A stretch of DNA of 64,000 bases. It comes from Chitinibacter sp. FCG-7 (GTDB lineage: Bacteria > Pseudomonadota > Gammaproteobacteria > Burkholderiales > Chitinibacteraceae). The notes under the pieces were generated by a model, which saw only the letters and a list, made by a program, of their open reading frames with translations, searched no databases and was not told the origin of the DNA. This document shows, one piece after another, positions 26,520-36,071 of this stretch. The translations under genes and the position numbers were made by a program. The number at the start of each line of letters is the position of its first letter. Positions within the stretch are counted from its first letter, which is position 1. Location of the stretch: the NCBI RefSeq assembly GCF_040047665.1, contig NZ_CP157355.1, positions 1,302,001 through 1,366,000 of the forward strand, in the 5' to 3' direction.

Positions 26520-27830
26520 CTAGCGCGTCAGCGACTTAATAAAGACTTTCGAGCGGCGCTGGTAGTTATAGAGCTGTTTTTTCTCGATCGGCAGCACGTC
26601 CACCGTCGCCTGCGTAAAGCCGCGCTCGACAAACCAGTGGCTGGTGCGCGTCGTCAGCGCGAACAGCTTCTCCATCCCCAGCCCACGCGCCTGCTGCTCG
26701 ACGTGGCGCAGCAAATCGGCACCACGATCTTCATCACGATAATCGGGATGAATCACCAGGCAAGCCAGCTCGGCCATCCGGCTTTCGGCAAACGGGTGAA
26801 TCGCCACAATGCCGATAATTTTACCATCGTGCTCCAATACCGAGTACCGGTGTACCTCGCGCTCCAAGAGCTCACGCCCCCTCTTGACCAATACCCCCTG
26901 ATCTTCCAGTGGTTCGATCAGCGCCAGCATCCCGCCAATATCGTCAATCGTGGCGTGGCGCAGCGTTTCTAGCGAGGCGCGCGAGATCATCGTCCCGATG
27001 CCATCGTGGGTAAACAGCTCCATCAGCAAGCTGCCATCGACGTGATGTGTCACCAGATGCGCCCGCTTCACACCATAGCGCACTGCGCGGATCGCACAGG
27101 GCAGATAGAGCTGCACGTCTTCGTTCACGTTCGGATGATCGGCCAGAAACTGCTCGGCCTCTACTGCAGTCAGCTCGGTTTGCAGCTCGCCCGCCTCATC
27201 AACGACGCCTTGCGAGCCAAACATAAACAGCAATTTATCGGCTTTGAGTGCAATTGCCGCGCTAGTGGCGACGTCTTCGAGCGTTAAGTTGAAAATCTCG
27301 CCAGTGGGCGAATAGCCGATGGTCGACAGCAGCACCATTTCGCCGTCATCCAGCCGGTAATTAATCGCAGTCGTATCGACCTTGCGCACTTCACCTGTGT
27401 ATTGCAGATCGATGCCGTCGCGCACGCCCATCGGTTGGGCAGTCACAAAATTACCCGCCGATACGCGAATATCAGCGTTCGCCATCGGCGAGTTGGCCAG
27501 CCCCATCGATAGCCACGATTCAATCTCAACGCGCACATGACCGGCGGCCTGAATCACGCATTCAAGCGCCTGCTGGTCAGTCACCCGCACGCCATTGTGA
27601 TATTGCGGCGGCAAGCCGCGCTCGGCCATCCGCGCCTCGATCTGCGGCCGTGCGCCATGCACCACCACCAGGCGCACACCCAGACTGGTCAGCAGATTAA
27701 TATCGTGCGTCAGCGTGGCAAACTTGCCATCGCGTACCACCTCACCGCCCAGCGCAATCACAAAAGTACGGCCACGAAAAGCGTGGATATACGGCGCAGC
27801 CTGACGGAACCATTGAACAAAATCTTGCAT
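26520..27830 (-). CDS. argA: N-acetylglutamate synthase
   Basis: ArgA catalyses the first step of arginine synthesis, from acetyl-CoA and glutamate. The 436-residue length and two-domain order (amino-acid-kinase-like domain about 1-290, GNAT domain about 295-436) match the classical enzyme. Visible marks are FVIALGGEVV near the N terminus, VVVHGARPQIE, and the GNAT part with LVIHPDYRDEDRGADLL. The kinase-like domain normally mediates arginine feedback inhibition. It lies alone between the hairpin at 26476 and the heptad element at 27844. Confidence 0.96.
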   Translation of the reverse strand: MQDFVQWFRQAAPYIHAFRGRTFVIALGGEVVRDGKFATLTHDINLLTSLGVRLVVVHGARPQIEARMAERGLPPQYHNGVRVTDQQALECVIQAAGHVRVEIESWLSMGLANSPMANADIRVSAGNFVTAQPMGVRDGIDLQYTGEVRKVDTTAINYRLDDGEMVLLSTIGYSPTGEIFNLTLEDVATSAAIALKADKLLFMFGSQGVVDEAGELQTELTAVEAEQFLADHPNVNEDVQLYLPCAIRAVRYGVKRAHLVTHHVDGSLLMELFTHDGIGTMISRASLETLRHATIDDIGGMLALIEPLEDQGVLVKRGRELLEREVHRYSVLEHDGKIIGIVAIHPFAESRMAELACLVIHPDYRDEDRGADLLRHVEQQARGLGMEKLFALTTRTSHWFVERGFTQATVDVLPIEKKQLYNYQRRSKVFIKSLTR

Positions 27831-27843
27831 TACCTACCTCCGG

Positions 27844-27926
27844 TAGGTGAGGAGTAAGGCGTGAGGCGTGAGGGGTAAAAGCTTTTGACTTTACACCTCA
27901 CATCTGACACCTAAGACCTCACACAC
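27844..27926. repeat. Two-arm heptad element between wbaP-like gene and argA
   Basis: Left arm GTGAGGA, GTAAGGC, GTGAGGC, GTGAGGG, GTAAAAG in 7-nt register; right arm with CCTCACA, TCTGACA, CCTAAGA, CCTCACA. The inner part folds: GTGAGG (27868-27873) with CCTCAC (27896-27901) and GTAAA with TTTAC across one mismatch, with a 10-base loop. Confidence 0.8.
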
Positions 27927-27928
27927 GC

Positions 27929-29401
27929 CTAATACGCCCCGCGCCCGCTGACCACCGTACGAATGGTTTTGCAGACAATCGCGATGTCGTACCATAAATT
28001 CCAGTTTTTCACGTACCACGCATCCAGCGCCACGCGCTCGGCATACGTTGTGTCGTTGCGCCCGGACACCTGCCACAGGCCCGTCAGCCCGGGGCGGGCT
28101 TCCAGATAGAAATCGACTTTATCACCGTAGCGTTCCAGTTCGGCGTCAATGATCGGCCGTGGGCCAACCAGACTCATTTCGCCTTTTAATACATTCCACA
28201 GCTGCGGGATTTCATCCAGGCTGGTTTTGCGCAAAAACGCGCCGATACGGGTAATCCGCGGATCATTCTTGAGCTTGAAGTCCAGCTCCCACTCGGCTTT
28301 GGCTTGCGCGTCGCTCGCGAGCAATTTTTCCAGCACTTCCTGGCTATTGTGCACCATGGTGCGAAATTTCCAGCATTTGAACGGCACGCCATTCATGCCG
28401 ATACGCACATGACCGAAAAACACCGCGCCGGGGCCGCCTTCTTTCTTGATCCGCAGCACCACATAGGCCAGCAACGGCGACAGCAACAGCAAACCGACGC
28501 TAGCGCCAAACAAGTCAAACGCGCGCTTAAGCAGGATCAGCGGTTTGACCATCAGATTATTGCGCACGCGCAGCAGCAGCACTTCATGACTAAAGAAATG
28601 ATGCGGCACCACGCCAAACAAGGGCAAACCGGCGATTGGCGGAATAATGTGGATGTCTTTGTAGCGCAGCGACAACTGCTCAACCTGACTCCCCAGCTGG
28701 CGCAGCTCTTCTTCATCGACCGCAATCACCACATGCGGGCGGCCATGATCGCTCAGCCATGGCAGCAAGTCCTCGCGCGCCAAGCGCACAACAGGTAAAG
28801 ATGCTTGACCAAAAGTCAGCTGATCAGGCGCTTGCGCGTCAATCGACACAAAGGCCTGCACCTCAAATCCAAGCTGGCGCTCGGACGTCATCGCCCGATA
28901 GGCCTCTTGGGCATTGATGCCAGCGCCAATAATCACCGTTGGCAGCTGCCAGACGCGCAGTCTGAGCAATAAAGCCTTCATTGCCGAGCGTGCATACGGC
29001 AATAAAATCAGCGCCATCCCCCAGGAAACCGGCCATAGAAAACGCGAAATGGTAAATTTGCCCAGCAGCACCAGCATGCCGTTGAGCAGTGCAGCCAGCA
29101 ACAAGGCGCGCAGCACTTCAAGCAATTCGTCCCAGAATGGCAGGCGCAGGCTGTAATGCCCTCGCCACCAGAAATTGGCCACCGTCATCATGGCCAGACC
29201 GAGAAACGCCAGCCCCTGCTGCTGCCCTTCCCAAACCCACCACAGCTCCATGCTCGCACCAATACGGTGGTAGCGAAACAGCCACAGCAGCAACATGGCG
29301 ATACCAAACGACACGCACAGCGCCAGAAAATCAGCCAGTGCCAGCCAGGGTTTCGCCCGCTCGGCTTGCAAATGCTTGTTTTGTGTATTTTGCGAAGTCA
29401 C
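27929..29401 (-). CDS. WbaP-type undecaprenyl-phosphate sugar-1-phosphate transferase
   Basis: This 490-residue enzyme starts polysaccharide repeat assembly by moving a sugar-1-phosphate to undecaprenyl phosphate. There are four N-terminal membrane helices (to about 130), a CoA-binding-like Rossmann segment (about 135-260), a fifth hydrophobic segment near 295-315 and the bacterial sugar transferase domain. The latter has KCWKFRTM, RITRIGAFLRKTSLDEIPQL (positions about 385-405) and MSLVGPRP. The overall plan matches WbaP (galactose-1-P) rather than short PglC enzymes, but the sugar cannot be fixed from sequence. Last gene of the polysaccharide operon. Confidence 0.92.
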   Translation of the reverse strand: MTSQNTQNKHLQAERAKPWLALADFLALCVSFGIAMLLLWLFRYHRIGASMELWWVWEGQQQGLAFLGLAMMTVANFWWRGHYSLRLPFWDELLEVLRALLLAALLNGMLVLLGKFTISRFLWPVSWGMALILLPYARSAMKALLLRLRVWQLPTVIIGAGINAQEAYRAMTSERQLGFEVQAFVSIDAQAPDQLTFGQASLPVVRLAREDLLPWLSDHGRPHVVIAVDEEELRQLGSQVEQLSLRYKDIHIIPPIAGLPLFGVVPHHFFSHEVLLLRVRNNLMVKPLILLKRAFDLFGASVGLLLLSPLLAYVVLRIKKEGGPGAVFFGHVRIGMNGVPFKCWKFRTMVHNSQEVLEKLLASDAQAKAEWELDFKLKNDPRITRIGAFLRKTSLDEIPQLWNVLKGEMSLVGPRPIIDAELERYGDKVDFYLEARPGLTGLWQVSGRNDTTYAERVALDAWYVKNWNLWYDIAIVCKTIRTVVSGRGAY

Positions 29402-29415
29402 AACTTGTCCATTGA

Positions 29416-30501
29416 TTAAAATCCGTACGCGGCGTAAAGCTCACCCATCATCCGGTCGAGCGAATAATTGGCCTGCGCAAAAGCTCTGGCCTGCGCGCCA
29501 AGGCGCAAGCGTAGGTCAGCATCGTTGACCAATTGGCCAATGCGTTGCACAAACTCGGCGGCGCTTTCTGCCAGATAGCCATTTTCGCCATTTTTGACCA
29601 GATCGCGATTACCAACGACATTGGTCGCAATCACCGGCAAACCGGCGGCCATCGCCTCGATCACCGCCACCGGCAATCCTTCCCAGCGGCTGGTTTGAAT
29701 ATAGATATCGAGGCTAGCCAACTGCTGCAAGGCAAAGCTACGATCGCACCAGCCGCTGACCGATACCCCGACATTTTTCAGCGCGGTTTCTCCACTCTCA
29801 TCCCCGCCACCAACCCAGACAAACTCAAGCGGCAAATCACGGCATTGTGCGGCAATATCGGCGAACAATTCGGGATTACGCGCCAAAGTGACGCGCCCAA
29901 CCGTACCAATTCGCAACACGCCTGATCGTGATGACACCCCAGTCGCAGCAGGAATTGCCGCCAAATCCACCGCATTGTTCACCACTTTCACATTCGGTGA
30001 AAGATGTTGCCGTATTTCTTCGCCCTCAGAGGGCGAGCAGGCCAGAAAAGTCACCGGCACACCAGCCAGTATTTTCTCGATCCCTAGGAAAATACTGTTT
30101 TTCAAACGCCCTTCGGCGCGCTGCAAAAATGACAGGCCATGCGGCGAAAAAAACCAGCGTGGGCCGCCTTGCCCCGCCCACGCCAGGCTCACCAAACGCC
30201 CCACCGCCCCGGCCTTGCTCGAATGCAGGTGCACCACATCGGGCTGCAAGTCTTTAATCCAGCGATACAGCGCACGACCCGAGCGAAAATCATTAATTGG
30301 ATTAATCGCGCGCTGCATCGGTAAATGAATGCATTTGATCGCCGCCGCAAACAATTGCGGCCAATTTTCCGGCGTTTCCTCGCGTACCGAGTGAATAATC
30401 GTCACCCGATGGCCATCGGCACTTTGCCGATTCGCCATCGCCGACACCATAGACAGCGTACCGGCGCCAAAAGATTCAACCACGTGCAGGATGTGTTTCA
30501 T
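29416..30501 (-). CDS. Family 4-like glycosyltransferase
   Basis: A 361-residue GT-B enzyme. The N-terminal half has the glycine turn SFGAGTLSMV and HLHSSKAGAVGRL; the C-terminal half carries the nucleotide-sugar motif EGLPVAVIEAMAAGLPVIA (E...E, GT4 retaining type). It overlaps the preceding glycosyltransferase by 4 nt (ATGA) and precedes the WbaP-type gene by 14 nt. The sugar donor is unknown. Confidence 0.88.
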   Translation of the reverse strand: MKHILHVVESFGAGTLSMVSAMANRQSADGHRVTIIHSVREETPENWPQLFAAAIKCIHLPMQRAINPINDFRSGRALYRWIKDLQPDVVHLHSSKAGAVGRLVSLAWAGQGGPRWFFSPHGLSFLQRAEGRLKNSIFLGIEKILAGVPVTFLACSPSEGEEIRQHLSPNVKVVNNAVDLAAIPAATGVSSRSGVLRIGTVGRVTLARNPELFADIAAQCRDLPLEFVWVGGGDESGETALKNVGVSVSGWCDRSFALQQLASLDIYIQTSRWEGLPVAVIEAMAAGLPVIATNVVGNRDLVKNGENGYLAESAAEFVQRIGQLVNDADLRLRLGAQARAFAQANYSLDRMMGELYAAYGF

Positions 30502-31328
30502 GCTTTATTCCCGCGTAATTTGGATTTGAGTTTGAACACCAGCTCATACGGCAGCGCCAACAGCGCCGCCGTTCTGGCCATTCCCGCCAAGGCCGCTGGC
30601 GAACCATCAAAGTATTTGCGCTGCAGTTTCAATCGCGATTTGAGCTGCACTTGGCGCTTGCCCAGCGAAATACCGTTGGGGTCCAACTCGTAGCGGATCA
30701 GCACATCGGGCAGATTGGCCACCTTAAACTGGCGTGCCATCGCCCAGAACATCGCATAGTCTTCGGCCGCAGGCGCATCGAGCGGATACATCCCCACTGT
30801 ATCGGCCGCTGCGAGTTTAAACATCACGGTTGGGTGAATATACGCCGAGTTTTTTTTCATAAACGCCAGAATGTCGGCGTGCTTGGTCGGATGACGCAAT
30901 ACAAACTGCTCGACGCCCTGCTGATCAACAAAACTCGCCGCACCACCGAGCAATACTACATCCGGGTATTGCGCCAGAAACGAGAGCTGGCGGGCGATAC
31001 GATCAGATACATTGCAATCACCACAATCGAGCCGGGCAATCCATTCGTAGCCCCGCGCTTTGGCCCAAGCCAGGCCAGCATTGAGCGCGCCTTCGATGCC
31101 CTTGTTTTGCGGTAAATTCAAAATACGTAAAGTACCTTGACCTTTAAACGCCGCCTGCGCAGCCGCCGCATCAATAGTCTTGCGCACACTGCCGTCGTCA
31201 ACCACCAGCACATCGCACGGCTCATCGGCACCAATGCTCGCCAGCGATTTATTCAAGCCTTCCGGGTTATTGTAATGAGGGATCAGCAGCAAAACTGGCT
31301 GAGCTGCCTTGTCGTTGTTCAATTCCAT
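30498..31328 (-). CDS. Family 2 glycosyltransferase with altered DxD region
   Basis: The 276-residue protein has a GT-A fold with LLIPHYNNPEGL, VVDDGS and the metal-site region ARLDCGDC. The neighbouring paralogue has ARLDCDD at this point, so the usual DxD is changed to D-C-G. Residual activity is possible because a later Asp is present. It is a tandem duplicate of the next gene upstream: both share LLIPH(Y/F)NNP.GL..SLASIG. Ten bases overlap with that gene. Confidence 0.82.
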   Translation of the reverse strand: MELNNDKAAQPVLLLIPHYNNPEGLNKSLASIGADEPCDVLVVDDGSVRKTIDAAAAQAAFKGQGTLRILNLPQNKGIEGALNAGLAWAKARGYEWIARLDCGDCNVSDRIARQLSFLAQYPDVVLLGGAASFVDQQGVEQFVLRHPTKHADILAFMKKNSAYIHPTVMFKLAAADTVGMYPLDAPAAEDYAMFWAMARQFKVANLPDVLIRYELDPNGISLGKRQVQLKSRLKLQRKYFDGSPAALAGMARTAALLALPYELVFKLKSKLRGNKA

Positions 31329-32140
31329 TTTCCAATCCCTAAGCCCCGTTTCAAGGCGCGTGTGACCGACAAGGGTAAAACATACGACACACTAGCCTTG
31401 GCCAGTTTGATTGCCGAGTTGGCTCGCCAGTCAAAATGTCGCGCCAGCAGTTTTAGCCGCATCGCCTGTTGTTGCCGACGGCGGCTCATCGAGATGCCGC
31501 TGTCGTTGTATTCACTTCTGGTTAAAACTTCGGCTAAATTCGCCGTTTGGTAGCGTTTCACAAACTGCCAGAAATAGGCAAAATCCTCCGCCGCCTTGCA
31601 ATCGAGCGGATAGAGGCCAATTTCGCGCACGCCAGCCACGCGGAACATTACCGTCGGGTGGGTAAAGGCATTGTCATCGTGCATCTGCCGCACAATTTGC
31701 TGATGCGTCTGTGGCTGGTGAATGGTAAAGCGATCTTGCTGACGGCCATCGGACAGGCATTCAAAAAAAGTCACCGCCGAGCCTAGCAAATAGATCGCCG
31801 GATTTGCGTCAAGATAGCTGACCTGTTTGGCAAAACGATCTGCCGCCACCACATCATCGCAATCAAGCCGCGCTACGTAGTCATACCCAGCCGCCAAAAT
31901 CGCCTCTAGCCCGGTATTGAGCGCATATTCAATGCCGCAATTGGCAGGCAGATACAAAAAGTACACAACTCCCTGCGCCTTAAACACAGCACGCGCTTGA
32001 TCTTCGTTGATCGTCGATCGAGCGCTGCCATCATCGACGATAAAGACGTCAATTTGCTCTGTCTCACCAATCGAAGCCAGCGAGGCACACAGACCAGTGG
32101 GGTTATTAAAATGCGGGATTAATAGTGCCGTGCGGTTCAT
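31319..32140 (-). CDS. Family 2 glycosyltransferase
   Basis: The 273-residue product, from the ATG at 32140 (ATGA overlap with the gene above), shows LLIPHFNNPTGL, IVDDGS, ARLDCDD (DxD) and a C-terminal AAEDFAYFW acceptor segment. It is closely similar to the adjacent 30498-31328 product. An alternative start at 32185 lies inside the upstream gene and is rejected. Confidence 0.88.
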   Translation of the reverse strand: MNRTALLIPHFNNPTGLCASLASIGETEQIDVFIVDDGSARSTINEDQARAVFKAQGVVYFLYLPANCGIEYALNTGLEAILAAGYDYVARLDCDDVVAADRFAKQVSYLDANPAIYLLGSAVTFFECLSDGRQQDRFTIHQPQTHQQIVRQMHDDNAFTHPTVMFRVAGVREIGLYPLDCKAAEDFAYFWQFVKRYQTANLAEVLTRSEYNDSGISMSRRRQQQAMRLKLLARHFDWRANSAIKLAKASVSYVLPLSVTRALKRGLGIGKWN

Positions 32141-33270
32141 AGCGACTCGGAAGATGGCTGGGTTGGAGCAAGCAAGTGCGCCCATTGTTGCAGAATTCGC
32201 GCTTGCGAATAATGTGCGGCGCGTTGCTGCAGGAAGTTTTGCAGTAACTGCCGCTGGCCTTGCTGGCGCACAATCAGCCGGGCCAAGGCTTCACCAGTCG
32301 CCTCAGGCACAACAAAATCATCACGCCGGCTATTGGATCCATCACCAAACAATTCATATACCCCACCGGCGTTTGTACTGGCAACCAGCAGGCCAATTGG
32401 CATAGATTCCAATACCACCAGGGGGCAACCCTCAAACCCTGAGGTTAGCAACAAAACGTCAGCATTGGCCAGATATTCGCCAACATTCTCCCGCCGCCCC
32501 GCAAATACCACCTGGGACGTCAGCCGCCTATCCTGCACAGCCGCTTGCAAATCAGCCTCCAGCGGGCCATCACCAACAATGGTCAGCTGTGCGGCCACGC
32601 CCTGCATATTGAGCGCGACCAAGGTATCGAGCCAAAGCTGTGGCTGCTTTTCTTCGGCAATGCGGCCAACAAACAGCAGGCGCAGCGGCGCACCTGCCTC
32701 GCGCTCAATCCGCGGCAATAGCCCTTGCTGCGCGTCGACAAAATTGGGCAATACCTGCCAGCTTGCAGACGGCGCCTGCTCCAGCCAGCGCGCCATCGAG
32801 GTGCGCGCATGCTCGGACACAAACACCAGCTCTTTCAGGCGACGATAAACAAATTGGCAAGCACGGCGATGCACCACATTCATGCGGGCAAAAGCATCGA
32901 GCTCATAAAATGGGCCGTGCACCCAACCCAGCACCCGCTTGCCCAAGCCTAGGCTGGCGGCATAGGCCATATACAAGGGCAGCAAAAATGTACCGGCAAT
33001 CAGCACATCATGTTCGCGCACCACTTGCCGCGCAGCGCGCCAGCCAGCCAGCCAAGTCAGCGGCTTTAAGGGCTGCCACTGACTCGACAGGTCAAGCACC
33101 TTGATGTTTTTAATTCGCGAAGCCCATAGATTGCGCGAGCCACCCAGCAGCACCAGCGTCACCTCGAAGCCCTGAGCAGCCAGCCCTTCACCCACCAGCA
33201 CCGCGCAGCGCTCCACGCCACCCAGCCCGAGGTCACGCAGAAAAATAGCCACTTTCTTCGATTCACTCAT
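32137..33270 (-). CDS. Family 4 glycosyltransferase
   Basis: This 377-residue GT-B enzyme begins MSESKKVAIFLRDLGLGGVE, the glycine-rich acceptor side, and has RLLFVGRIAEEKQP and the retaining motif EGCPLVVLESMPIGLLVAS. The ATG at 33270 overlaps the stop of the gene above by 4 nt (ATGA). The longer frame to 33294 has no independent support. Confidence 0.88.
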   Translation of the reverse strand: MSESKKVAIFLRDLGLGGVERCAVLVGEGLAAQGFEVTLVLLGGSRNLWASRIKNIKVLDLSSQWQPLKPLTWLAGWRAARQVVREHDVLIAGTFLLPLYMAYAASLGLGKRVLGWVHGPFYELDAFARMNVVHRRACQFVYRRLKELVFVSEHARTSMARWLEQAPSASWQVLPNFVDAQQGLLPRIEREAGAPLRLLFVGRIAEEKQPQLWLDTLVALNMQGVAAQLTIVGDGPLEADLQAAVQDRRLTSQVVFAGRRENVGEYLANADVLLLTSGFEGCPLVVLESMPIGLLVASTNAGGVYELFGDGSNSRRDDFVVPEATGEALARLIVRQQGQRQLLQNFLQQRAAHYSQARILQQWAHLLAPTQPSSESL

Positions 33271-34277
33271 GGCTTGATCTTCCGCCAGACACAATCGGAC
33301 ATTGCCAGCCGCAGGCTTTGCTTGAGCATTTTTTTGCGCTCGGCTTTGGGTGGCGGCATGTGCAAGGCGAGTTTCAGTACGCGTGGCAAATCGAGCAGGT
33401 TTACGCCGCGACTGCGCTGCAGAGTATCCAGCCAGATTTCACCCAAAGCACCTCGGCTTTCCGGGCGCAGCGCCAGTAATTGGCTGAAAAAATCGACCAT
33501 CCACAGCCATTCGGCATGATTCAATATCCGGCTCGGCTCGGCCAGCTTGGCGAACTCGGCGGCCAAAGGCTGCAAGGCGACGGGCAAGGCGGTACGGGCG
33601 TATTGCTCGCGTACACATTGCGCGGTAATCAGCAAAGCGGCTTTTTTGGCCTGCGTGACCTGCCCGGGGTGGGTGCGATAATGCAGCAGTACTTGCGGAA
33701 TATTGGCAAAACGCGCGCTCGTGGTTGCAGCGATCTGGCACCACAGCGCGTAGTCTTCGGCATGCGGCGCATCATTTGGGTAAGGGTGCACCTTGAGCAA
33801 GGCCGCGCGTGCCAAGATCGACGGATGGGCAATGGGCGTATTAAACAGCAAGGCCAGGCGGATTTCGGCATCGGACTCTGGCGTGTGCCATTCGCCGCTG
33901 CGATCACCAATAAAGCCAACCCAGCTACCGCAGATGTCCACCTGATTCGTCTGGCAATAGTCAAGCTGCTTGAGCAAACGATCGGGCGTGCAAATATCGT
34001 CGGCATCAATTCGCGCAATCCACTCGCCACTGGCTGCGGCAATGCCTTCGTTCAGACTGGCGATCAGGCCACGATTTTCACGACTAATAATCTTAAAGCG
34101 CGGATCTTGCTGCGCAGCTGCCTGCAAAATACTCAGCGTGGTATCGCTTGAGCCATCATCAATTGCAATACACTCCCAGTGCGTATAGCTCTGCAGACTA
34201 ATTGCATCAATTGTTTGCTGCAGATACTGCCCGGAATTAAAGCAAGGCAATACAAATGAAACCAGAGCTGAACTCAC
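33267..34277 (-). CDS. Family 2 glycosyltransferase
   Basis: A 336-residue GT-A enzyme with SFVLPCFNSGQYL, IDDGSSD, DRRF..ISRENRGL-like NRGL, and RIDADD (DxD). The region HAEDYALWCQIA is the catalytic-base segment. The start is GTG with a strong AAGGAGAGG site; it overlaps the flippase stop by 4 nt (GTGA). Confidence 0.9.
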   Translation of the reverse strand: MSSALVSFVLPCFNSGQYLQQTIDAISLQSYTHWECIAIDDGSSDTTLSILQAAAQQDPRFKIISRENRGLIASLNEGIAAASGEWIARIDADDICTPDRLLKQLDYCQTNQVDICGSWVGFIGDRSGEWHTPESDAEIRLALLFNTPIAHPSILARAALLKVHPYPNDAPHAEDYALWCQIAATTSARFANIPQVLLHYRTHPGQVTQAKKAALLITAQCVREQYARTALPVALQPLAAEFAKLAEPSRILNHAEWLWMVDFFSQLLALRPESRGALGEIWLDTLQRSRGVNLLDLPRVLKLALHMPPPKAERKKMLKQSLRLAMSDCVWRKIKP

Positions 34278-35605
34278 GACACCTCTCCTTGCGCAATTCG
34301 AGCATCTTCTTGAGCAATTTGTCGCCGCACATCACGGCATACCTGACGGGCACGCCAGGCAAAAGCGGCGACAATAAAGGCCTCGACAATCAGCACCGAT
34401 TGCGCGGCGCGCAAACCGGCCTCTTGAGCGCCCGGCACCAGCAGACACATCAGCGCCACATTGAGCACGCCAGCCACAACCAAGACCCGACTAAAATAAC
34501 GCTCCTGACCAAACACCAGCAAGGTTTGCTGACCAAAGACCAAGGACACCGCGCCGAGCAAAATCACCGGTGCAAACCAGTACAAAATCAGTTGCGAATC
34601 GGCCAGCGCCAAAAATGCGCGCGACAGGCCAAAGTCGGCACCAAACAGCGCCACGCTAAGTGGAGTAAATAGCGGCACAAAGAGCGCGAGCGCTAATGTC
34701 ATCGTCAAACCAATACCGCCTTGAATCAGCAAGGCTTTACGAATCAGGGTCAGCGCACCGGCTTTATTGCTAACCGCCAATTGCGCAATCCTTGGGTACA
34801 TCGCCTGAATCAGTGGGCCAATCAGCCCCTGCGCGATATACACCAGCTTGCTGGCGGCGGCAAACAGACCAACCTGCACCGGCGCAGCAAACATCCCGAG
34901 CAGCACCGTCGTCGAAGTCGTATAGAGGCTGGTTGAAATTGCCGACAGGAAAAACGGCCAGCTGGCGCGCAGCGCATCGCGCAATTCGCCCAGCTGGACA
35001 ACCACCCATTGCGGCCGCGCAATCCCCCAGCCGCTAAACCACCACACTAAACCTGCCAAAATCTGCGGCATCGCCTGCAAAATCACCGCCAGCACAATAT
35101 CTTGCGGACCACTGACCCAATACAGCAAAAAGCCCAGCATCAGCGCACGCGCAAACACCATCAGCCCCGAGGCGAGCTGCAGTTTTTCAAAACCTTGGAA
35201 ATACCACAGCGGAAATAGCACCGAGCTGGCGATATACAGCTGGCTCCATAAAAACACCTCGCTGTGGCTGCGCCAGCTATCCAGGCTAAAGGTCAGCACC
35301 AGCAAAATCAGGCTGGAGGCCACCATGAGCAGCACTTTGGCCCAAGTCACACGCCAGAAAATCCGCGCGGCCGCCTTCGGATCATCGCGCACCTGCGCCA
35401 CATCGCGCACCGCTGATAAATTAAAACCAAAGTCGGTGAGCAGCACACCGTATTGAATGCTGGCAAAGGCAAAATTCATCACGCCAAAGCCTGCGCTACC
35501 AAGCTGCACCAGTAAAAACGGGAAAGTTACAAACGAGACGACGTAATTGAGGCCCTGTACCAAGTACAGCGCAAAAATATTCGCCCGCAAACGCGCATCA
35601 ACCAC
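34274..35605 (-). CDS. Polysaccharide flippase (Wzx/MATE-like oligosaccharide translocase)
   Basis: A 443-residue polytopic protein with about 12 membrane helices of the polysaccharide-synthesis type, starting NIFALYLVQGLNYVVSFVTFPFLLV. It is the first gene of the minus-strand operon and would flip lipid-linked repeat units across the inner membrane. The C-terminal tail (RDVRRQIAQEDA) is soluble. About 160 nt upstream of it, before the msh cluster end, is the likely promoter region; no clear boxes are called. Confidence 0.87.
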   Translation of the reverse strand: MVDARLRANIFALYLVQGLNYVVSFVTFPFLLVQLGSAGFGVMNFAFASIQYGVLLTDFGFNLSAVRDVAQVRDDPKAAARIFWRVTWAKVLLMVASSLILLVLTFSLDSWRSHSEVFLWSQLYIASSVLFPLWYFQGFEKLQLASGLMVFARALMLGFLLYWVSGPQDIVLAVILQAMPQILAGLVWWFSGWGIARPQWVVVQLGELRDALRASWPFFLSAISTSLYTTSTTVLLGMFAAPVQVGLFAAASKLVYIAQGLIGPLIQAMYPRIAQLAVSNKAGALTLIRKALLIQGGIGLTMTLALALFVPLFTPLSVALFGADFGLSRAFLALADSQLILYWFAPVILLGAVSLVFGQQTLLVFGQERYFSRVLVVAGVLNVALMCLLVPGAQEAGLRAAQSVLIVEAFIVAAFAWRARQVCRDVRRQIAQEDARIAQGEVS

Positions 35606-35765
35606 ACATCACCCCAAAGCTGCTCGCAACGGCGAGTCGCTGCGCATTTTACGCTTTTCAATTCAATTGCCTGTAACAGTATTCATGCATCAGCGTGGGC
35701 TAATCGAGGATTTCTGCGCACATAACCATGACAGACCAGTTGAAGGGAATAAGAAAGCGCGGGGA

Positions 35766-36071
35766 TTAATCCTGCACAGCACGCTCGCCGGGGCGTAATT
35801 GGCGCGGTTTTGGCGCGCTCTGGCCGTCAACCCAATGCGTCTGCTGGCGCGGCCCCTGCAAATAGCCATTGTAAAAATCAGGCGACGGATTCAATACGGG
35901 CGCAGTGCTGACTGCGCTGGCCGGCGAGGCCGTTTTGCTTTGCGCACGCAGCTGGGCGCGTTCACTCTGGCTGAAAAACAAAGTACCCCAATCGTCCGCT
36001 TGCACATTAATGGCCAGCATCATCAAAGCAAGCAGCGAGACCAAGCCCAGCAAAATCCGCTTTTTCATCAT
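35766..36071 (-). CDS. MshK-like pilus biogenesis protein
   Basis: This 101-residue protein starts with an N-terminal signal/anchor (MMKKRILLGLVSLLALMML) and has a Pro/Ala-rich middle and a C-terminal PGERAVQD. Size, signal and last place in the MSHA-type cluster match the poorly conserved MshK/PilP-like role of linking inner membrane to secretin. Sequence alone is weak, so the name rests on position. The ATG overlaps the stop of the gene above (ATGA). Confidence 0.65.
   Translation of the reverse strand: MMKKRILLGLVSLLALMMLAINVQADDWGTLFFSQSERAQLRAQSKTASPASAVSTAPVLNPSPDFYNGYLQGPRQQTHWVDGQSAPKPRQLRPGERAVQD

Noticed and set aside
27831..27928. Attenuator for argA
   Set aside because: The dyad belongs to the heptad family present at three other sites with no connection to arginine, and there is no leader peptide rich in Arg.
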